DNA of 21,053 nucleotides from WLWS01 sp964639535 (lineage in GTDB: Bacteria; Pseudomonadota; Gammaproteobacteria; Eutrophobiales; Eutrophobiaceae). The stretch covers positions 1 to 21,053 of the forward strand of contig CAZXDV010000023.1 in assembly GCA_964639535.1 (NCBI GenBank). The letters run 5' to 3'. Of this stretch, positions 1 to 7,445 are shown in pieces (position 1 is the stretch's first letter; every line of letters begins with the position of its first letter). The position numbers and the translations under genes are program-made. The notes under the pieces were generated by a model, which was given only the letters and a program-made list of their open reading frames with translations, ran no database searches and was not told where the DNA came from.

Positions 1-168
1 CTTGTCATTGACTTTCATCAGCTTGCCGAGTTTGCCAAGGTCATACTTTTGCATGACCTGCACGAGCTCTTCCGCCGATTTAAGCATGGCGGGCTTCGTA
101 CTGGGCAAATCTTTATCTGCGAAACTGGAAAAATCCAGCTTTTTAGCCGGGGAAACTACTACCAACAT
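1..168 (-). CDS. yaaA: Peroxide stress protein YaaA (DUF328), N-terminal part only
   Basis: The first 56 codons of a gene that runs off the left edge. The protein begins MLVVVSPAKKLDF, the hallmark start of the YaaA/DUF328 family (ISPAKTLD in E. coli), followed by the usual 'lp...ml..aeelv..m.k' helix region. In E. coli YaaA is a cytoplasmic DNA-binding protein that lowers intracellular free iron and limits oxidative DNA damage, and it belongs to the OxyR response; that role is transferred by homology. The ATG at 168 is preceded by GGAG at a good distance (8 nt), which supports this start. The C-terminal three quarters, with most conserved residues, lie outside the window, so integrity cannot be judged. 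It follows rnpB on the same strand, about 90 bp downstream. Confidence 0.85.
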   Translation of the reverse strand, partial: MLVVVSPAKKLDFSSFADKDLPSTKPAMLKSAEELVQVMQKYDLGKLGKLMKVNDK

Positions 169-187
169 ATTCACACTCCACTTGTTG

Positions 188-211
188 TAATACCTGGGTT
201 TTAATACCTGG
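188..211 (-). repeat. Short direct repeat in the yaaA leader
   Basis: The 10-mer CCAGGTATTA (minus strand) occurs twice, at 202-211 and 188-197, start-to-start 14 bp, ending about 20 bp before the yaaA start codon. Each copy contains a TATTA core that could act as a -10 element. The pair could therefore be a duplicated promoter element or a small operator. The repeat is seen directly; its function is a guess. Confidence 0.4.
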
Positions 212-240
212 TCGTGCCTGAACACGTATTTATTCCCAGG

Positions 241-261
241 TTTCTAAAAGAAAAAAGAAAA
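241..261 (-). terminator. U-rich tract after rnpB
   Basis: Immediately after the RNase P RNA 3' end the minus strand reads TTTTCTTTTTTCTTTT, nearly all pyrimidine. Together with the strong terminal P1 helix of rnpB this could end transcription or mark the processed 3' tail. There is no separate hairpin between the P1 helix and the tract. Confidence 0.45.
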
Positions 262-612
262 GGAAGCCGGTCTGTAAGCCGGGTTCTGTCAGTTAACTCG
301 CGTTAACCGTGGTAATCATTCATCTGGGACTTACGTCACCGTAAATCTCTAGCGACCTACCCGAACTCAGTGCGGACCACACCGGCGAGTTCCTATTTGG
401 TCTTGCTCCGAATGGGGTTTACCCTGCCACCATTGTTGCCAATAGCGCGGTGCGCTCTTACCGCACCTTTTCACCCTTACCCCTTTCGGGGCGGTATATT
501 TTCTGCGGCACTTTCCGTCGGCTCGCGCCGCCCAGGCGTTACCTGGCATCCTGTCCTGCGGAGCCCGGACTTTCCTCTATCTAAAAAGACAGCGATTACC
601 TGACCGACTTCC
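262..612 (-). ncRNA. rnpB: RNase P RNA component (bacterial class A)
   Basis: The catalytic RNA of ribonuclease P, which removes 5' leaders from tRNA precursors. On the minus strand the conserved core GAGGAAAGUCCGGGCUCC lies at 558-575, followed by AGGGUGAAAAGGUGCGGUAAGAGCGCACCG-like sequence (around 445-485), GGAGCAAGACCAAAUAGG (about 394-411), CAGAUGAAUGAUUACC (311-326) and AGAACCCGGCUUA near the 3' end. The termini GGAAGUCGGUC (602-612) and GACCGGCUUCC (262-272) pair to form helix P1, which fixes both ends. The length of about 351 nt fits class A RNAs (E. coli 377). The gene lies just downstream of rsmI on the same strand, a neighbourhood also known from pseudomonads. Translated reading frames across this stretch are accidental. 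Confidence 0.97.
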
Positions 613-706
613 CAATACAGGAAAGTACTAAAATTATTGATTTTTTTCCATCACAAAACTGCACAGCGGCTGCCTTCGTGGTTGATTGATAAAAACAGGT
701 TCACGG

Positions 707-1552
707 CTATTCGTCCTTTAACTCAAGCGCAAGGGCGTAGAGCCTGTTTTTCTTTTCTCCACTCAGTTCCACCGCGATTTTCACAGCTTCATTCAATCCC
801 GTATGTCCCAGGAGGGTCTTCAACATGCGCCGTAAATCAGCCTCCTGCACCGAAACGGCCCCGCTATTTCCCTCGATACACACAACAAACTCGCCCCTGC
901 ATGAAGCCGTGTCAGACTTTAGCCAGGCAAGTATCTCTGTGCAGGACGCGGTCTTTATTGTTTCGTAAACCTTGCTCAACTCCCTCGCAACACACATTCT
1001 CCGTTCGCCACCCAGTGTCTCCACGCAATCTTCAACCATTGCGACGATACGATGTGGAGCTTCATACAGCACCAGCGTTCTTGTTTCATTTTCAAATTCC
1101 GCCAGTCTCTTTCTCCGGGCCTGCTGCTTTTCCGGCAGGAAGCCCTCAAAGATAAAGCGGTCGGTCGCAAGGCCGGAGGCCGATAAGGCCGTGATAAGCG
1201 CAGACGGTCCCGGGACCGGGACAACCCTGATGCCGGCTTCCCGGGCAAGACGCACGAGCTGGTAACCGGGATCGTTGATGAGCGGTGTTCCGGCGTCGGA
1301 AATGAGCGCGACATCAAGCCCCTCCCTCAACTTTTCAACCAGCCTGGATGCACTCCGCTCCTCGTTATGGTCATGGTAGCTCACCATTGGCGTCGTGATG
1401 GCACAGTGTGATAACAGCTTGCGACTGTGGCGGGTGTCCTCCGCAGCAACCAGGTCTGCATCGGCCAAAACCTGCCTGGCACGCTCGCTTAAATCGCCCA
1501 GGTTACCGATGGGCGTAGCGACAATAAACAATTCGCCATATTGATTTGACAC
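707..1552 (-). CDS. rsmI: 16S rRNA 2'-O-ribose C1402 methyltransferase RsmI
   Basis: Methylates the ribose 2'-OH of C1402 in the decoding centre of 16S rRNA using S-adenosylmethionine. The tetrapyrrole-methylase fold signatures are clear: LFIVATPIGNLGDLSERA at the N terminus, AAEDTRHSRKLL, HDHNEE, ALISDAGTPLINDPGY, VPVPGPSALITALSASGL with RFIFEGFLP, then ARELSKVYETI. The C terminus carries the short helical KKNRLYALALELKDE tail seen in RsmI. The longest frame opens at a GTG at 1564, but a GGAG Shine-Dalgarno lies inside those first codons, 6 nt before a second GTG at 1552, so I choose 1552 (281 aa; E. coli 286 aa). The gene is divergent from lpoA across a very short spacer, the E. coli yraL/yraM arrangement. 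Confidence 0.95.
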   Translation of the reverse strand: MSNQYGELFIVATPIGNLGDLSERARQVLADADLVAAEDTRHSRKLLSHCAITTPMVSYHDHNEERSASRLVEKLREGLDVALISDAGTPLINDPGYQLVRLAREAGIRVVPVPGPSALITALSASGLATDRFIFEGFLPEKQQARRKRLAEFENETRTLVLYEAPHRIVAMVEDCVETLGGERRMCVARELSKVYETIKTASCTEILAWLKSDTASCRGEFVVCIEGNSGAVSVQEADLRRMLKTLLGHTGLNEAVKIAVELSGEKKNRLYALALELKDE

Positions 1553-1584
1553 GGGAAACTCCACTTGGTTAGGCTGGTCCAGGT

Positions 1585-1594
1585 GATAATTTTA
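1585..1594. promoter_or_regulatory. Overlapping divergent -10-like elements between rsmI and lpoA
   Basis: The spacer between the two divergent genes holds GATAAT on the plus strand (1585-1590, toward lpoA) and TAAAAT on the minus strand (1594-1589, toward rsmI). Each matches the -10 consensus well, and they overlap, so the two promoters could compete. No good -35 is visible for either, so this is a weak call; an lpoA transcript from here would have only a very short leader. Confidence 0.3.
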
Positions 1595-1608
1595 CTAGGT
1601 TCCTGTTC

Positions 1609-3459
1609 ATGCGTGTAACGTTGTGTATCTTGCTTGTGGCCTTCATCTGCCAGGCCTGTGGCCCGACAACGAAGGTGGCCAGGCAAACCCCGGAAGATAT
1701 AGAGGCAAGCGCCAGGCAACTTATCCTCACGGGTAATTATCTTGCCGCCGCAGATGAATATGCCAGGTTAGCTGAAATTTATCCGCAGCGGTCAGTCTAT
1801 TTCCAGCTTAGAACTGCAGATAGCCTGCTGCTCTCAGGCGACTCGGTGCAGGCACGGGCCATCGTCACACAGGTCAACGCACAACTTCCCGAAGACATCG
1901 TATTCAGGAAGATATTGCTGGCAGACCTGGCGCTCGCACAGGGCGAAGCCAGTGCCGCCCTTGTGAGCCTGCAAAATACCAGCAACATAAACCTTTCCCC
2001 GCAGCTGTCGACGCGACTGTATGAAACCCGGGCCCGCGCCTACGAGGGTATTTTTAACTACATAAACGCCGCGCAGCAGAGAATACAGCTTGATTCACTG
2101 CTGCTTGACCCGGTCAAAAAGCGTGAAAACGCAGAACAAATCTGGAGCGACCTGAATAGCCTTACTAGCGAGGCGTTGGGGGAACTGAGAAACAGTAGCT
2201 CTGCCGAACTCGCGGCCTGGATTGAACTGGCACTTATTTACCAGACCATGCTTTTTAAACCCGGGCTGTTTGAACAATCCGTAAGCAGCTGGTCTGAGCA
2301 ATACCCCGGGCACCTTGCCAACTCGGTGATCACGGGAAAAATATTGACCCAGGCCAGGAATACCATGCTGCAACCGGGTCACGTAGCGCTGCTGCTTCCA
2401 CTGTCAGGTCAATACGAAAAAGCTGCGCATGCTATACGCGACGGCTTTCTCGCGGCGTGGTACCGTGAGGAAGATGATCGCCCCCAGGTCAGCATCTACG
2501 ACGCCAACTCCCTCAATGTCGACAAGGTCTACCGGGATGCACTGGCCAATGGCGCAGAATTCGTGGTTGGTCCCCTGGAAAAGAATGCCATTGAATCACT
2601 GTTAAAGCAGGGCAACGTGAGTGTACCAACCCTGGCCCTGAATCACGTGGACGAAGAATTTAACGAGTACCTGCCGTCCAGGCAAAACCTGCACCAGGGC
2701 CTGCTGCAGTTTGGACTGGCCCCGGAAGACGAGGCTATGCAGGTAGCGGAAAAGGGCATTTTTGACGGCCATAACAGGGCCCTCGTGATTACCCCCGCGA
2801 ATGACTGGGGCGTAAGGGTGGGTGAAGCATTTTCCAGCACCTGGACGAGTCTCGGGGGCACAGTGCTGGAATCTGTGAGCTACAAGCAGCGCTCTGGTGA
2901 TTATGCCACCCCGGTCAAGCAAATGCTGAATCTCGACAGTAGCCAGCTTCGAGCATTAAAACTCCGGCAAAAACTTAATCGCGCGTTAAAGAGCGAGCTA
3001 CGCTTGCGTGAAGATGCGGACATGATATTCATGGCGGCAGTACCCTTGTCAGCACGCCAGATCGTGCCTCAATTGCGTTTCTTCCAGGCAAGCCATATCC
3101 CGGTGTACGCTTCGTCTCACTCCCATAGTGGTGTCACTGACGCGCAGGCTGACAGTGACATGAACGGAATCATGTTTGTTGATATTCCGGCAATACTGAG
3201 CGAGGAAAATAAAACCTCAACTGTGAACTTGGACATCAACAGGAACTGGTCGGCAAGTAGTTCAAACTACAGGCGCCTGTATGCCATGGGCATCGATGCT
3301 TTTCGAATCATTCCCCATATAGGAAGACTGTCTCTTCAGCGTAATTCAGTTTACCAGGGCGAAACTGGTAAATTATCCATTGATGATAAAGGCCGAATAA
3401 CTCGAAAGCTGATATGGGCCAGGATTGTTAATGGTCGTCCACGAACGCTTGATTACTAG
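1609..3459 (+). CDS. lpoA: Penicillin-binding protein activator LpoA (LppC family outer-membrane lipoprotein)
   Basis: Outer-membrane lipoprotein that reaches through the periplasm to stimulate the peptidoglycan synthase PBP1A (family knowledge). The 616-aa product has a short hydrophobic signal segment (residues 4-13) ending in CQAC; Cys17 is the likely lipidated residue, although Cys at -3 and Gln at -2 are unusual for a lipobox. Residues about 30-250 are Leu/Ala-rich helical repeats of the TPR-like N-terminal domain. From about 257 the periplasmic-binding-protein-like LppC domain starts with HVALLLPLSGQYEKAA and continues through FVVGPLEKNAI and ALVITPANDWGVRVGEAF to a C terminus rich in basic residues. 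It leads lpoA-yraN-gmhA/diaA-dolP, the same order as E. coli yraM-yraN-diaA-yraP. The ATG has only a weak upstream AGG. Confidence 0.94.
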   Translation: MRVTLCILLVAFICQACGPTTKVARQTPEDIEASARQLILTGNYLAAADEYARLAEIYPQRSVYFQLRTADSLLLSGDSVQARAIVTQVNAQLPEDIVFRKILLADLALAQGEASAALVSLQNTSNINLSPQLSTRLYETRARAYEGIFNYINAAQQRIQLDSLLLDPVKKRENAEQIWSDLNSLTSEALGELRNSSSAELAAWIELALIYQTMLFKPGLFEQSVSSWSEQYPGHLANSVITGKILTQARNTMLQPGHVALLLPLSGQYEKAAHAIRDGFLAAWYREEDDRPQVSIYDANSLNVDKVYRDALANGAEFVVGPLEKNAIESLLKQGNVSVPTLALNHVDEEFNEYLPSRQNLHQGLLQFGLAPEDEAMQVAEKGIFDGHNRALVITPANDWGVRVGEAFSSTWTSLGGTVLESVSYKQRSGDYATPVKQMLNLDSSQLRALKLRQKLNRALKSELRLREDADMIFMAAVPLSARQIVPQLRFFQASHIPVYASSHSHSGVTDAQADSDMNGIMFVDIPAILSEENKTSTVNLDINRNWSASSSNYRRLYAMGIDAFRIIPHIGRLSLQRNSVYQGETGKLSIDDKGRITRKLIWARIVNGRPRTLDY

Positions 3460-3472
3460 CCGGTAATACGGC

Positions 3473-3838
3473 TTGCAAATCAGCACGACCCTGAAAGGCA
3501 GGACAGCAGAGGAACGGGCCCTTTCGTATTTAAAAAAGCATGGCCTTGCCCCGGTGCGCCGCAATTTTCGCTCCAGGCATGGAGAAATCGACCTCATCAT
3601 GCTGGATTCTGACATACTCGTTTTCGTTGAGGTAAGGTCTCGCGATAATACCTCGATGCTTGATCCACTCGAGAGCATTGATGAAATAAAGATGTCAAAA
3701 ATAATCTCCTGTAGCGAGTATTTCCTGCAAAAGGAAAAAAAGTGGTCAAATAGCTACTGTCGATTTGACGTAGTCACGATCTCCGGCTCGCAAAGCGAAG
3801 AAAAGATAGAGTGGATAAAAAATGCGTTTAATGCATAA
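3473..3838 (+). CDS. yraN: YraN family protein (UPF0102, endonuclease-like fold)
   Basis: A 121-aa protein with the UPF0102 signatures: GRTAEERALSYLKKHGL at the N terminus, RHGEIDLIMLDSDILVFVEVRSR in the centre (Glu, Asp and EVR spaced like a PD-(D/E)XK nuclease core) and CRFDVVTISG...IEWIKNAFNA at the C terminus. The family has no firm function; a nuclease fold related to Holliday-junction resolvases is inferred from its motifs. The start is TTG at 3473: a stop codon lies three codons upstream in frame and no ATG or GTG is available before the conserved region. It begins 13 bp after lpoA, so co-transcription is likely. There is no strong Shine-Dalgarno, and expression may depend on coupling to lpoA. 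Confidence 0.92.
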   Translation: MQISTTLKGRTAEERALSYLKKHGLAPVRRNFRSRHGEIDLIMLDSDILVFVEVRSRDNTSMLDPLESIDEIKMSKIISCSEYFLQKEKKWSNSYCRFDVVTISGSQSEEKIEWIKNAFNA

Positions 3839-3876
3839 TCGAATTTTCTTTTGACAGGTAAAAACTGCAATTACCA

Positions 3877-4470
3877 ATGGATTCAATTCAACGCGTAACC
3901 GACATCTTTAACGAAAGCATTGAACTGAAAACCGAGGCACGTGATCTTCTTGCCCCGCAAATTGCTGCTACGTCTGAGTTAATGACCGATTGCCTGCTGA
4001 GCGAGGGAAAAATACTGAGCTGTGGTAATGGCGGTTCAGCTGGAGATGCTCAGCACTTTTCCTCAGAGATGTTGAATCGATTTGAAATGGAGCGCCCCGG
4101 GCTGCCTGCTATTGCACTGACTACTGACTCTTCAACATTGACATCCATTGCAAATGATTACCAGTTTGCTGATATTTTTTCAAAACAGGTCAGGGCACTT
4201 GGACAGCCAGGTGATGTACTCCTGGCAATAAGTACAAGCGGAGAATCACATAATATTGTGCACGCCATTGATGCTGCACATGACCGGGACATGCGGGTAG
4301 TCGCCCTTACCGGCCGCGAGGGAGGGCAGGTATCCGATCTCATTCGCGAGGAAGACATCGAACTGCGCGTTCCCAGCTGGTCAACAGCGAGGATCCAGGA
4401 AATTCACTTAATTATTATCCATTCTATTTGCGACCTGATTGACCGAAGGTTGCTGGGACAGGAGGCTTGA
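3877..4470 (+). CDS. gmhA: SIS-domain phosphoheptose isomerase, GmhA/DiaA family
   Basis: A 197-aa SIS-domain sugar-phosphate isomerase-type protein. Relatives act either as GmhA (sedoheptulose 7-phosphate to D-glycero-D-manno-heptose 7-phosphate, the first step to lipopolysaccharide heptose) or as DiaA, the E. coli DnaA-binding protein encoded at this position. Motifs: LSCGNGGSAGDAQHFSSE (48-64), RFEMERPGLPAIAL, DVLLAISTSGES (113-124), VVALTGREGG, ARIQEIHLIIIH (171-182). Glu64 and His182 align with the GmhA catalytic pair Glu65 and His180, both replaced in E. coli DiaA as I recall its sequence, so isomerase activity looks retained. The RALGQPGDVLLAIST stretch, however, is very DiaA-like. No clear Shine-Dalgarno is visible; a TTGACA lies 24 nt upstream without a matching -10. 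dolP follows almost immediately. Confidence 0.88.
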   Translation: MDSIQRVTDIFNESIELKTEARDLLAPQIAATSELMTDCLLSEGKILSCGNGGSAGDAQHFSSEMLNRFEMERPGLPAIALTTDSSTLTSIANDYQFADIFSKQVRALGQPGDVLLAISTSGESHNIVHAIDAAHDRDMRVVALTGREGGQVSDLIREEDIELRVPSWSTARIQEIHLIIIHSICDLIDRRLLGQEA

Positions 4471-4472
4471 TT

Positions 4473-5078
4473 ATGAGTAAATCATCATTGACCACGCTTG
4501 TGTTAATCCTGGTCTTGTTACAGGGCTGCGCCGCTGTCGTCGTCGGCGGTGCCGCGACCGGAGCAAAGGTTGCGCATGACAGGCGCACAACGGGCACGTT
4601 TATTGAAGATGAAGCAATTGAACTAAAAAGTCTCAAGGCAATATTTGATGACAAGGAACTCAACAAGCAGACGCACATAAACGTAACCAGTTTTAATACT
4701 ATTGTTCTTCTCTCCGGCGAAGCGCCAACCGAAGAATTGAGGCAGCGTGTTGTGGATATTGTCACCAACGTTGACAAGGTGAGCCATGTTCATAATGAGA
4801 TCGCCATAGCCGGTCCAAGCTCACTGATGTCTCGCAGTGGTGACACCCTGATCACAACGAAAGTAAAGACCAAGCTAATCGCGGAGAAAAACCTGGATGG
4901 AACCCATGTAAAGGTTGTCACTGAAAATGGTGTTGTCTACCTGATGGGCCTGGTTACCCGTGAAGATGGTGAGAAAGCTACGGAAATCGCCCGCCAAACA
5001 GGGGGCGTACAGAAAGTCGTCAAGCTGTTTCAATATATCCAGCGCAGCGAACCCGCGCCGGAAAACGAAGCCTCTTAA
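4473..5078 (+). CDS. dolP: BON-domain outer-membrane lipoprotein DolP (YraP)
   Basis: A 201-aa lipoprotein with a signal peptide ending LLQGC (Cys about residue 18, a good lipobox) and two BON domains, roughly residues 47-115 (with HINVTSFNTIVLLSGEAPT) and 125-195 (with VKVVTENGVVYLMGLVTREDG). DolP supports outer-membrane integrity and BamA folding in E. coli and is controlled there by sigmaE; this is by homology. The frame also opens at a TTG at 4467, but AGGAGG at 4460-4465 sits 7 nt before the ATG at 4473, so I choose the ATG. The start lies two bases after the gmhA/diaA stop. The last codons overlap the end of the convergent macro-domain gene by 4 bp. Confidence 0.93.
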   Translation: MSKSSLTTLVLILVLLQGCAAVVVGGAATGAKVAHDRRTTGTFIEDEAIELKSLKAIFDDKELNKQTHINVTSFNTIVLLSGEAPTEELRQRVVDIVTNVDKVSHVHNEIAIAGPSSLMSRSGDTLITTKVKTKLIAEKNLDGTHVKVVTENGVVYLMGLVTREDGEKATEIARQTGGVQKVVKLFQYIQRSEPAPENEAS

Positions 5079-5590
5079 GCTTCTGCCCCGGAACCGGATA
5101 GCTTCCTCAGCACCCCCTGTTGAAGCTCAAGGTCTTCCTCGCTGAAACAGCAGGCGTAAATGTCGGGAATGTCCCCGCCGCATTCCAGCATGGTTGAAAT
5201 AGCGATACTTGCCGCCTGCGATTTAGGGTAACCATAGATGCCGGTACTGATGGATGGAAATGCGATAGAGATGGTATCCAGCTGTCTTGCTACCCTGAGG
5301 CTTGTCTCGTAGCAACTGCGTAACAGCTCTGCCTCGTTTTGATTGCCACCTCTCCAGACCGGGCCAACCGTGCTGATTACCCACTTTGCCTTCAAATTGA
5401 ATCCCGGGCTGTGCACCGACTGCCCCGTTTCACAACCGTTCAGGCTACGATTGTATTCCAGTAGTTCCGGACCCGCTGCCCGGTGAATAGCGCCATCGAC
5501 ACCACCTCCACCGAGTAACGAATTATTAGCGGCATTGACTATGGCGTCTACGTCAAGGGTTGTAATATCGGCCTGGACTACGTGGATCAC
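5075..5590 (-). CDS. Macro-domain protein, O-acetyl-ADP-ribose deacetylase (YmdB-like)
   Basis: A single-domain macro protein of 171 aa, close to E. coli YmdB in length and motifs: IHVVQADITTLDVDAIVNAA, NNSLLGGGGVDGAIHRAAGP (glycine-rich ADP-ribose loop), ISTVGPVWRGGNQNE, AFPSISTGIYGYP (second phosphate-binding loop). Such proteins bind ADP-ribose and can hydrolyse O-acetyl-ADP-ribose or remove ADP-ribose from acidic residues; YmdB also modulates RNase III in E. coli. The start is GTG at 5590, 8 bp after the sspB stop, with no Shine-Dalgarno, so translation probably couples to sspB. It is convergent with dolP and overlaps its stop by 4 bp. I do not recall a macro gene at this spot in Pseudomonas, so it looks like a lineage-specific addition to the sspAB operon. 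Confidence 0.92.
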   Translation of the reverse strand: MIHVVQADITTLDVDAIVNAANNSLLGGGGVDGAIHRAAGPELLEYNRSLNGCETGQSVHSPGFNLKAKWVISTVGPVWRGGNQNEAELLRSCYETSLRVARQLDTISIAFPSISTGIYGYPKSQAASIAISTMLECGGDIPDIYACCFSEEDLELQQGVLRKLSGSGAEA

Positions 5591-5598
5591 AGGTGGGA

Positions 5599-5991
5599 TT
5601 ACTTAACGACCTTAAGTTCTGGTTTACCTTTCGAAGTACCGGGCTGCTCCTGTTCCTCGCTCTCGGGAAGTTCATCATCGTGTACTTCATCCGGAAATGC
5701 CATGCCCTCTCCATTTTCCTTTGCGTAAATCGCAATTACCGAAGAAATTGGCACGAGAATATTCTCTGCACGACCATCGAAGCGTGCGTTAAAGCTAAGG
5801 TAATCGTTGGCGATGCTGAGATCGCGTACCGCGGCTGGGTTTATATTGAGAACGATCCTGTCGTCTTCAACGTACTGGGACGGAACCTCGACTTCATCAC
5901 TTTCAACACTGACCAGCACATGGGGCGTGAGATCGTTATCCAGTATCCACTCATACAGGGCACGAAGTAGATAGGGACGCGTGGGGGTCAT
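5599..5991 (-). CDS. sspB: ClpXP protease specificity-enhancing factor SspB
   Basis: Adaptor that binds ssrA-tagged proteins on stalled-ribosome products and delivers them to ClpXP. The N-terminal substrate-binding domain is clear: RPYLLRALYEWILDNDLTPH, IVLNINPAAVRDL, ANDYLSFNARFDG, IAIYAKENGEGM. A flexible acidic linker follows, about residues 100-120, and the very C terminus, GKPELKVVK, matches the ClpX-docking tail of E. coli SspB (GRPALRVVK). At 130 aa it is shorter than E. coli SspB (165 aa), because the linker is short. The frame also opens at TTG 5994, but the next codon is ATG (5991), which I take as the start. It lies 19 bp behind sspA. Confidence 0.95.
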   Translation of the reverse strand: MTPTRPYLLRALYEWILDNDLTPHVLVSVESDEVEVPSQYVEDDRIVLNINPAAVRDLSIANDYLSFNARFDGRAENILVPISSVIAIYAKENGEGMAFPDEVHDDELPESEEQEQPGTSKGKPELKVVK

Positions 5992-6010
5992 CAACTATGG
6001 AACAGGAACT

Positions 6011-6637
6011 TTACAGGCGTAGTTCTTTTTCAGCATCCGACAGGCTGATCTTGAATGCTTCACGTTCAAACAGGCTTTCGGCGTAAGTATTCAGGATCTT
6101 GGCGGAAGACGGCAGCTTGACGCCGTAGAGTTCAAGTCGCCAGAGAAGCGGTGCCAGCAGGCAATCTATGAGGGTGTATTCATCAGACATGAAATAGGGT
6201 TTCTGCGCAAAGGCCGGGGCAATGGCAGTAAGGTTATCCTTCAGGCTCTTCTTTGCATTTGCTGCGACCGCTGCATCGTCACCTTCAATTTCATCAATCA
6301 GTGAATACAGGTCATTGATGACCCGGTACCGGAGCTGTCGATTACTGGCACGGCTTACCGGGTCAACGGGCATGAGTGGCGGATGAGGAAAGCGTTCATC
6401 CAGGTATTCCATGATTATCTGCGCGTCATACAACACAAGGTCACGATCCACCAGCGTCAGCAGGGAATTATACGGGTTTAAATCGTTCAACTCCTCGGGA
6501 CGATCATCATCGCTTATATAATTAACTTCGACATTAATGTCCTTTTCCGCAAGCACAATACGTACGCTATGCCCAACTGGATTGACGTTGTCAGAATACA
6601 GCACCATAACCGAGCGTCGGTTGGCTACACTCACCAT
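6011..6637 (-). CDS. sspA: Stringent starvation protein A (GST-fold, RNA polymerase-associated)
   Basis: A 208-aa GST-fold protein that in E. coli binds RNA polymerase, works in stationary-phase survival and acid resistance, and represses H-NS. Start ANRRSVMVLYSDN, then VRIVLAEKDINVEV, LNPYNSLLTLVDRDLVLYDAQIIMEYLDERFPHPPLMP (the SspA-specific surface loop with PHPP), and YTLIDCLLAPLLWRLELYG in the C-terminal helical domain. No glutathione-binding serine or tyrosine pattern is evident, as expected for SspA. The ATG at 6637 has GGGGAA 4 nt upstream. It sits 55 bp after petC and 19 bp before sspB, the petABC-sspAB order of Pseudomonas. Confidence 0.95.
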   Translation of the reverse strand: MVSVANRRSVMVLYSDNVNPVGHSVRIVLAEKDINVEVNYISDDDRPEELNDLNPYNSLLTLVDRDLVLYDAQIIMEYLDERFPHPPLMPVDPVSRASNRQLRYRVINDLYSLIDEIEGDDAAVAANAKKSLKDNLTAIAPAFAQKPYFMSDEYTLIDCLLAPLLWRLELYGVKLPSSAKILNTYAESLFEREAFKISLSDAEKELRL

Positions 6638-6692
6638 AAAGTTCCCCTATTTACTGATTACCAAGATTGTGTTGAGACAAATTGAGTCCAGC

Positions 6693-7445
6693 TCAATGAA
6701 CGTCCTTCCAGTATTCCTTTTTAAGCAGGTAGACGACAGGCAGGAGTATCAGCGCCAGGTAAAAAATCACCCAGAAGCCGATCTTTTGTCGCTTGAGTTT
6801 TATCGGTTCCCCGAGGTAGTCCATGAAATTCACCAGGTCACGGACTGTCCTTGCATATTCTTCGGGAGTCATGCTTCCCTCGGTGTCCTGTTCAATACCG
6901 ACTATTTCTTCAGTCACGCTACCATCAGCGTGTTCTGTTTCCTTGTAGACAGGTTTCATCCAGCCCTGTAACTCCCACAGCACGTGGGGCATACCAACGT
7001 CCTTGAAAGCGAGGTTGTTAACGCCAAAGGGGCGGGACGGGTCCCTGTAAAAAGTCATGAAATACGTATAAAGCCAGTCTACCCCACGTGACCTGGCAGT
7101 GACTGACAGGTCAGGCGGTACAGCTCCCCCGAAATAAACTTCGGCATCGGCAGCTGTCATGGCAATCGTCATGGTATCGCCAACCTTGTCAGTGCCGAAC
7201 ATCATGTTCTGTTTCAGCACGTCATCGCTAATGCCCAGGTCCGCTCCCATGCGGTTGTAACGCATGTAGGCTGCCGAGTGGCAGCTCAGGCAATAATTGA
7301 CGAAGGTCTTCGCCCCCCTTTGCAGGGACGCGCGGTCTGACAGGTTGGTGTTGGCATGCATCAATTCAACACCACCGCCGCCGGCTGAAAACAGCGGGGC
7401 CGAGAATACAAAGCCCATGAGTAAGATTAGTAGTCGGCTCTTCAT
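6693..7445 (-). CDS. petC: Ubiquinol-cytochrome c reductase, cytochrome c1 subunit
   Basis: The membrane-anchored c-type cytochrome of the bc1 complex, passing electrons from the Rieske centre to soluble cytochrome c in the periplasm. The 250-aa product has a signal peptide (1-20), a haem attachment motif CLSCH (Cys52, Cys55, His56) followed by SAAYMRYNRMG, the conserved GGAVPPDLSVTARSRG and DWLYTYFMTFYRDPSRPFGVNN segments, DVGMPHVLWELQG containing the likely Met axial ligand, and one C-terminal anchor helix (about 226-243) ending KKEYWKDVH. The gene overlaps the petB stop by 4 bp (ATGA), a sign of translational coupling. Confidence 0.97.
   Translation of the reverse strand: MKSRLLILLMGFVFSAPLFSAGGGGVELMHANTNLSDRASLQRGAKTFVNYCLSCHSAAYMRYNRMGADLGISDDVLKQNMMFGTDKVGDTMTIAMTAADAEVYFGGAVPPDLSVTARSRGVDWLYTYFMTFYRDPSRPFGVNNLAFKDVGMPHVLWELQGWMKPVYKETEHADGSVTEEIVGIEQDTEGSMTPEEYARTVRDLVNFMDYLGEPIKLKRQKIGFWVIFYLALILLPVVYLLKKEYWKDVH

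Noticed and set aside
367..603. Open frames on both strands across 367-603
   Set aside because: They lie inside the RNase P RNA, whose conserved core and paired ends explain the sequence.
3855..3860. TTGACA as a -35 box for a gmhA/diaA promoter
   Set aside because: No acceptable -10 at 16-18 bp, and the gene is probably co-transcribed from lpoA.
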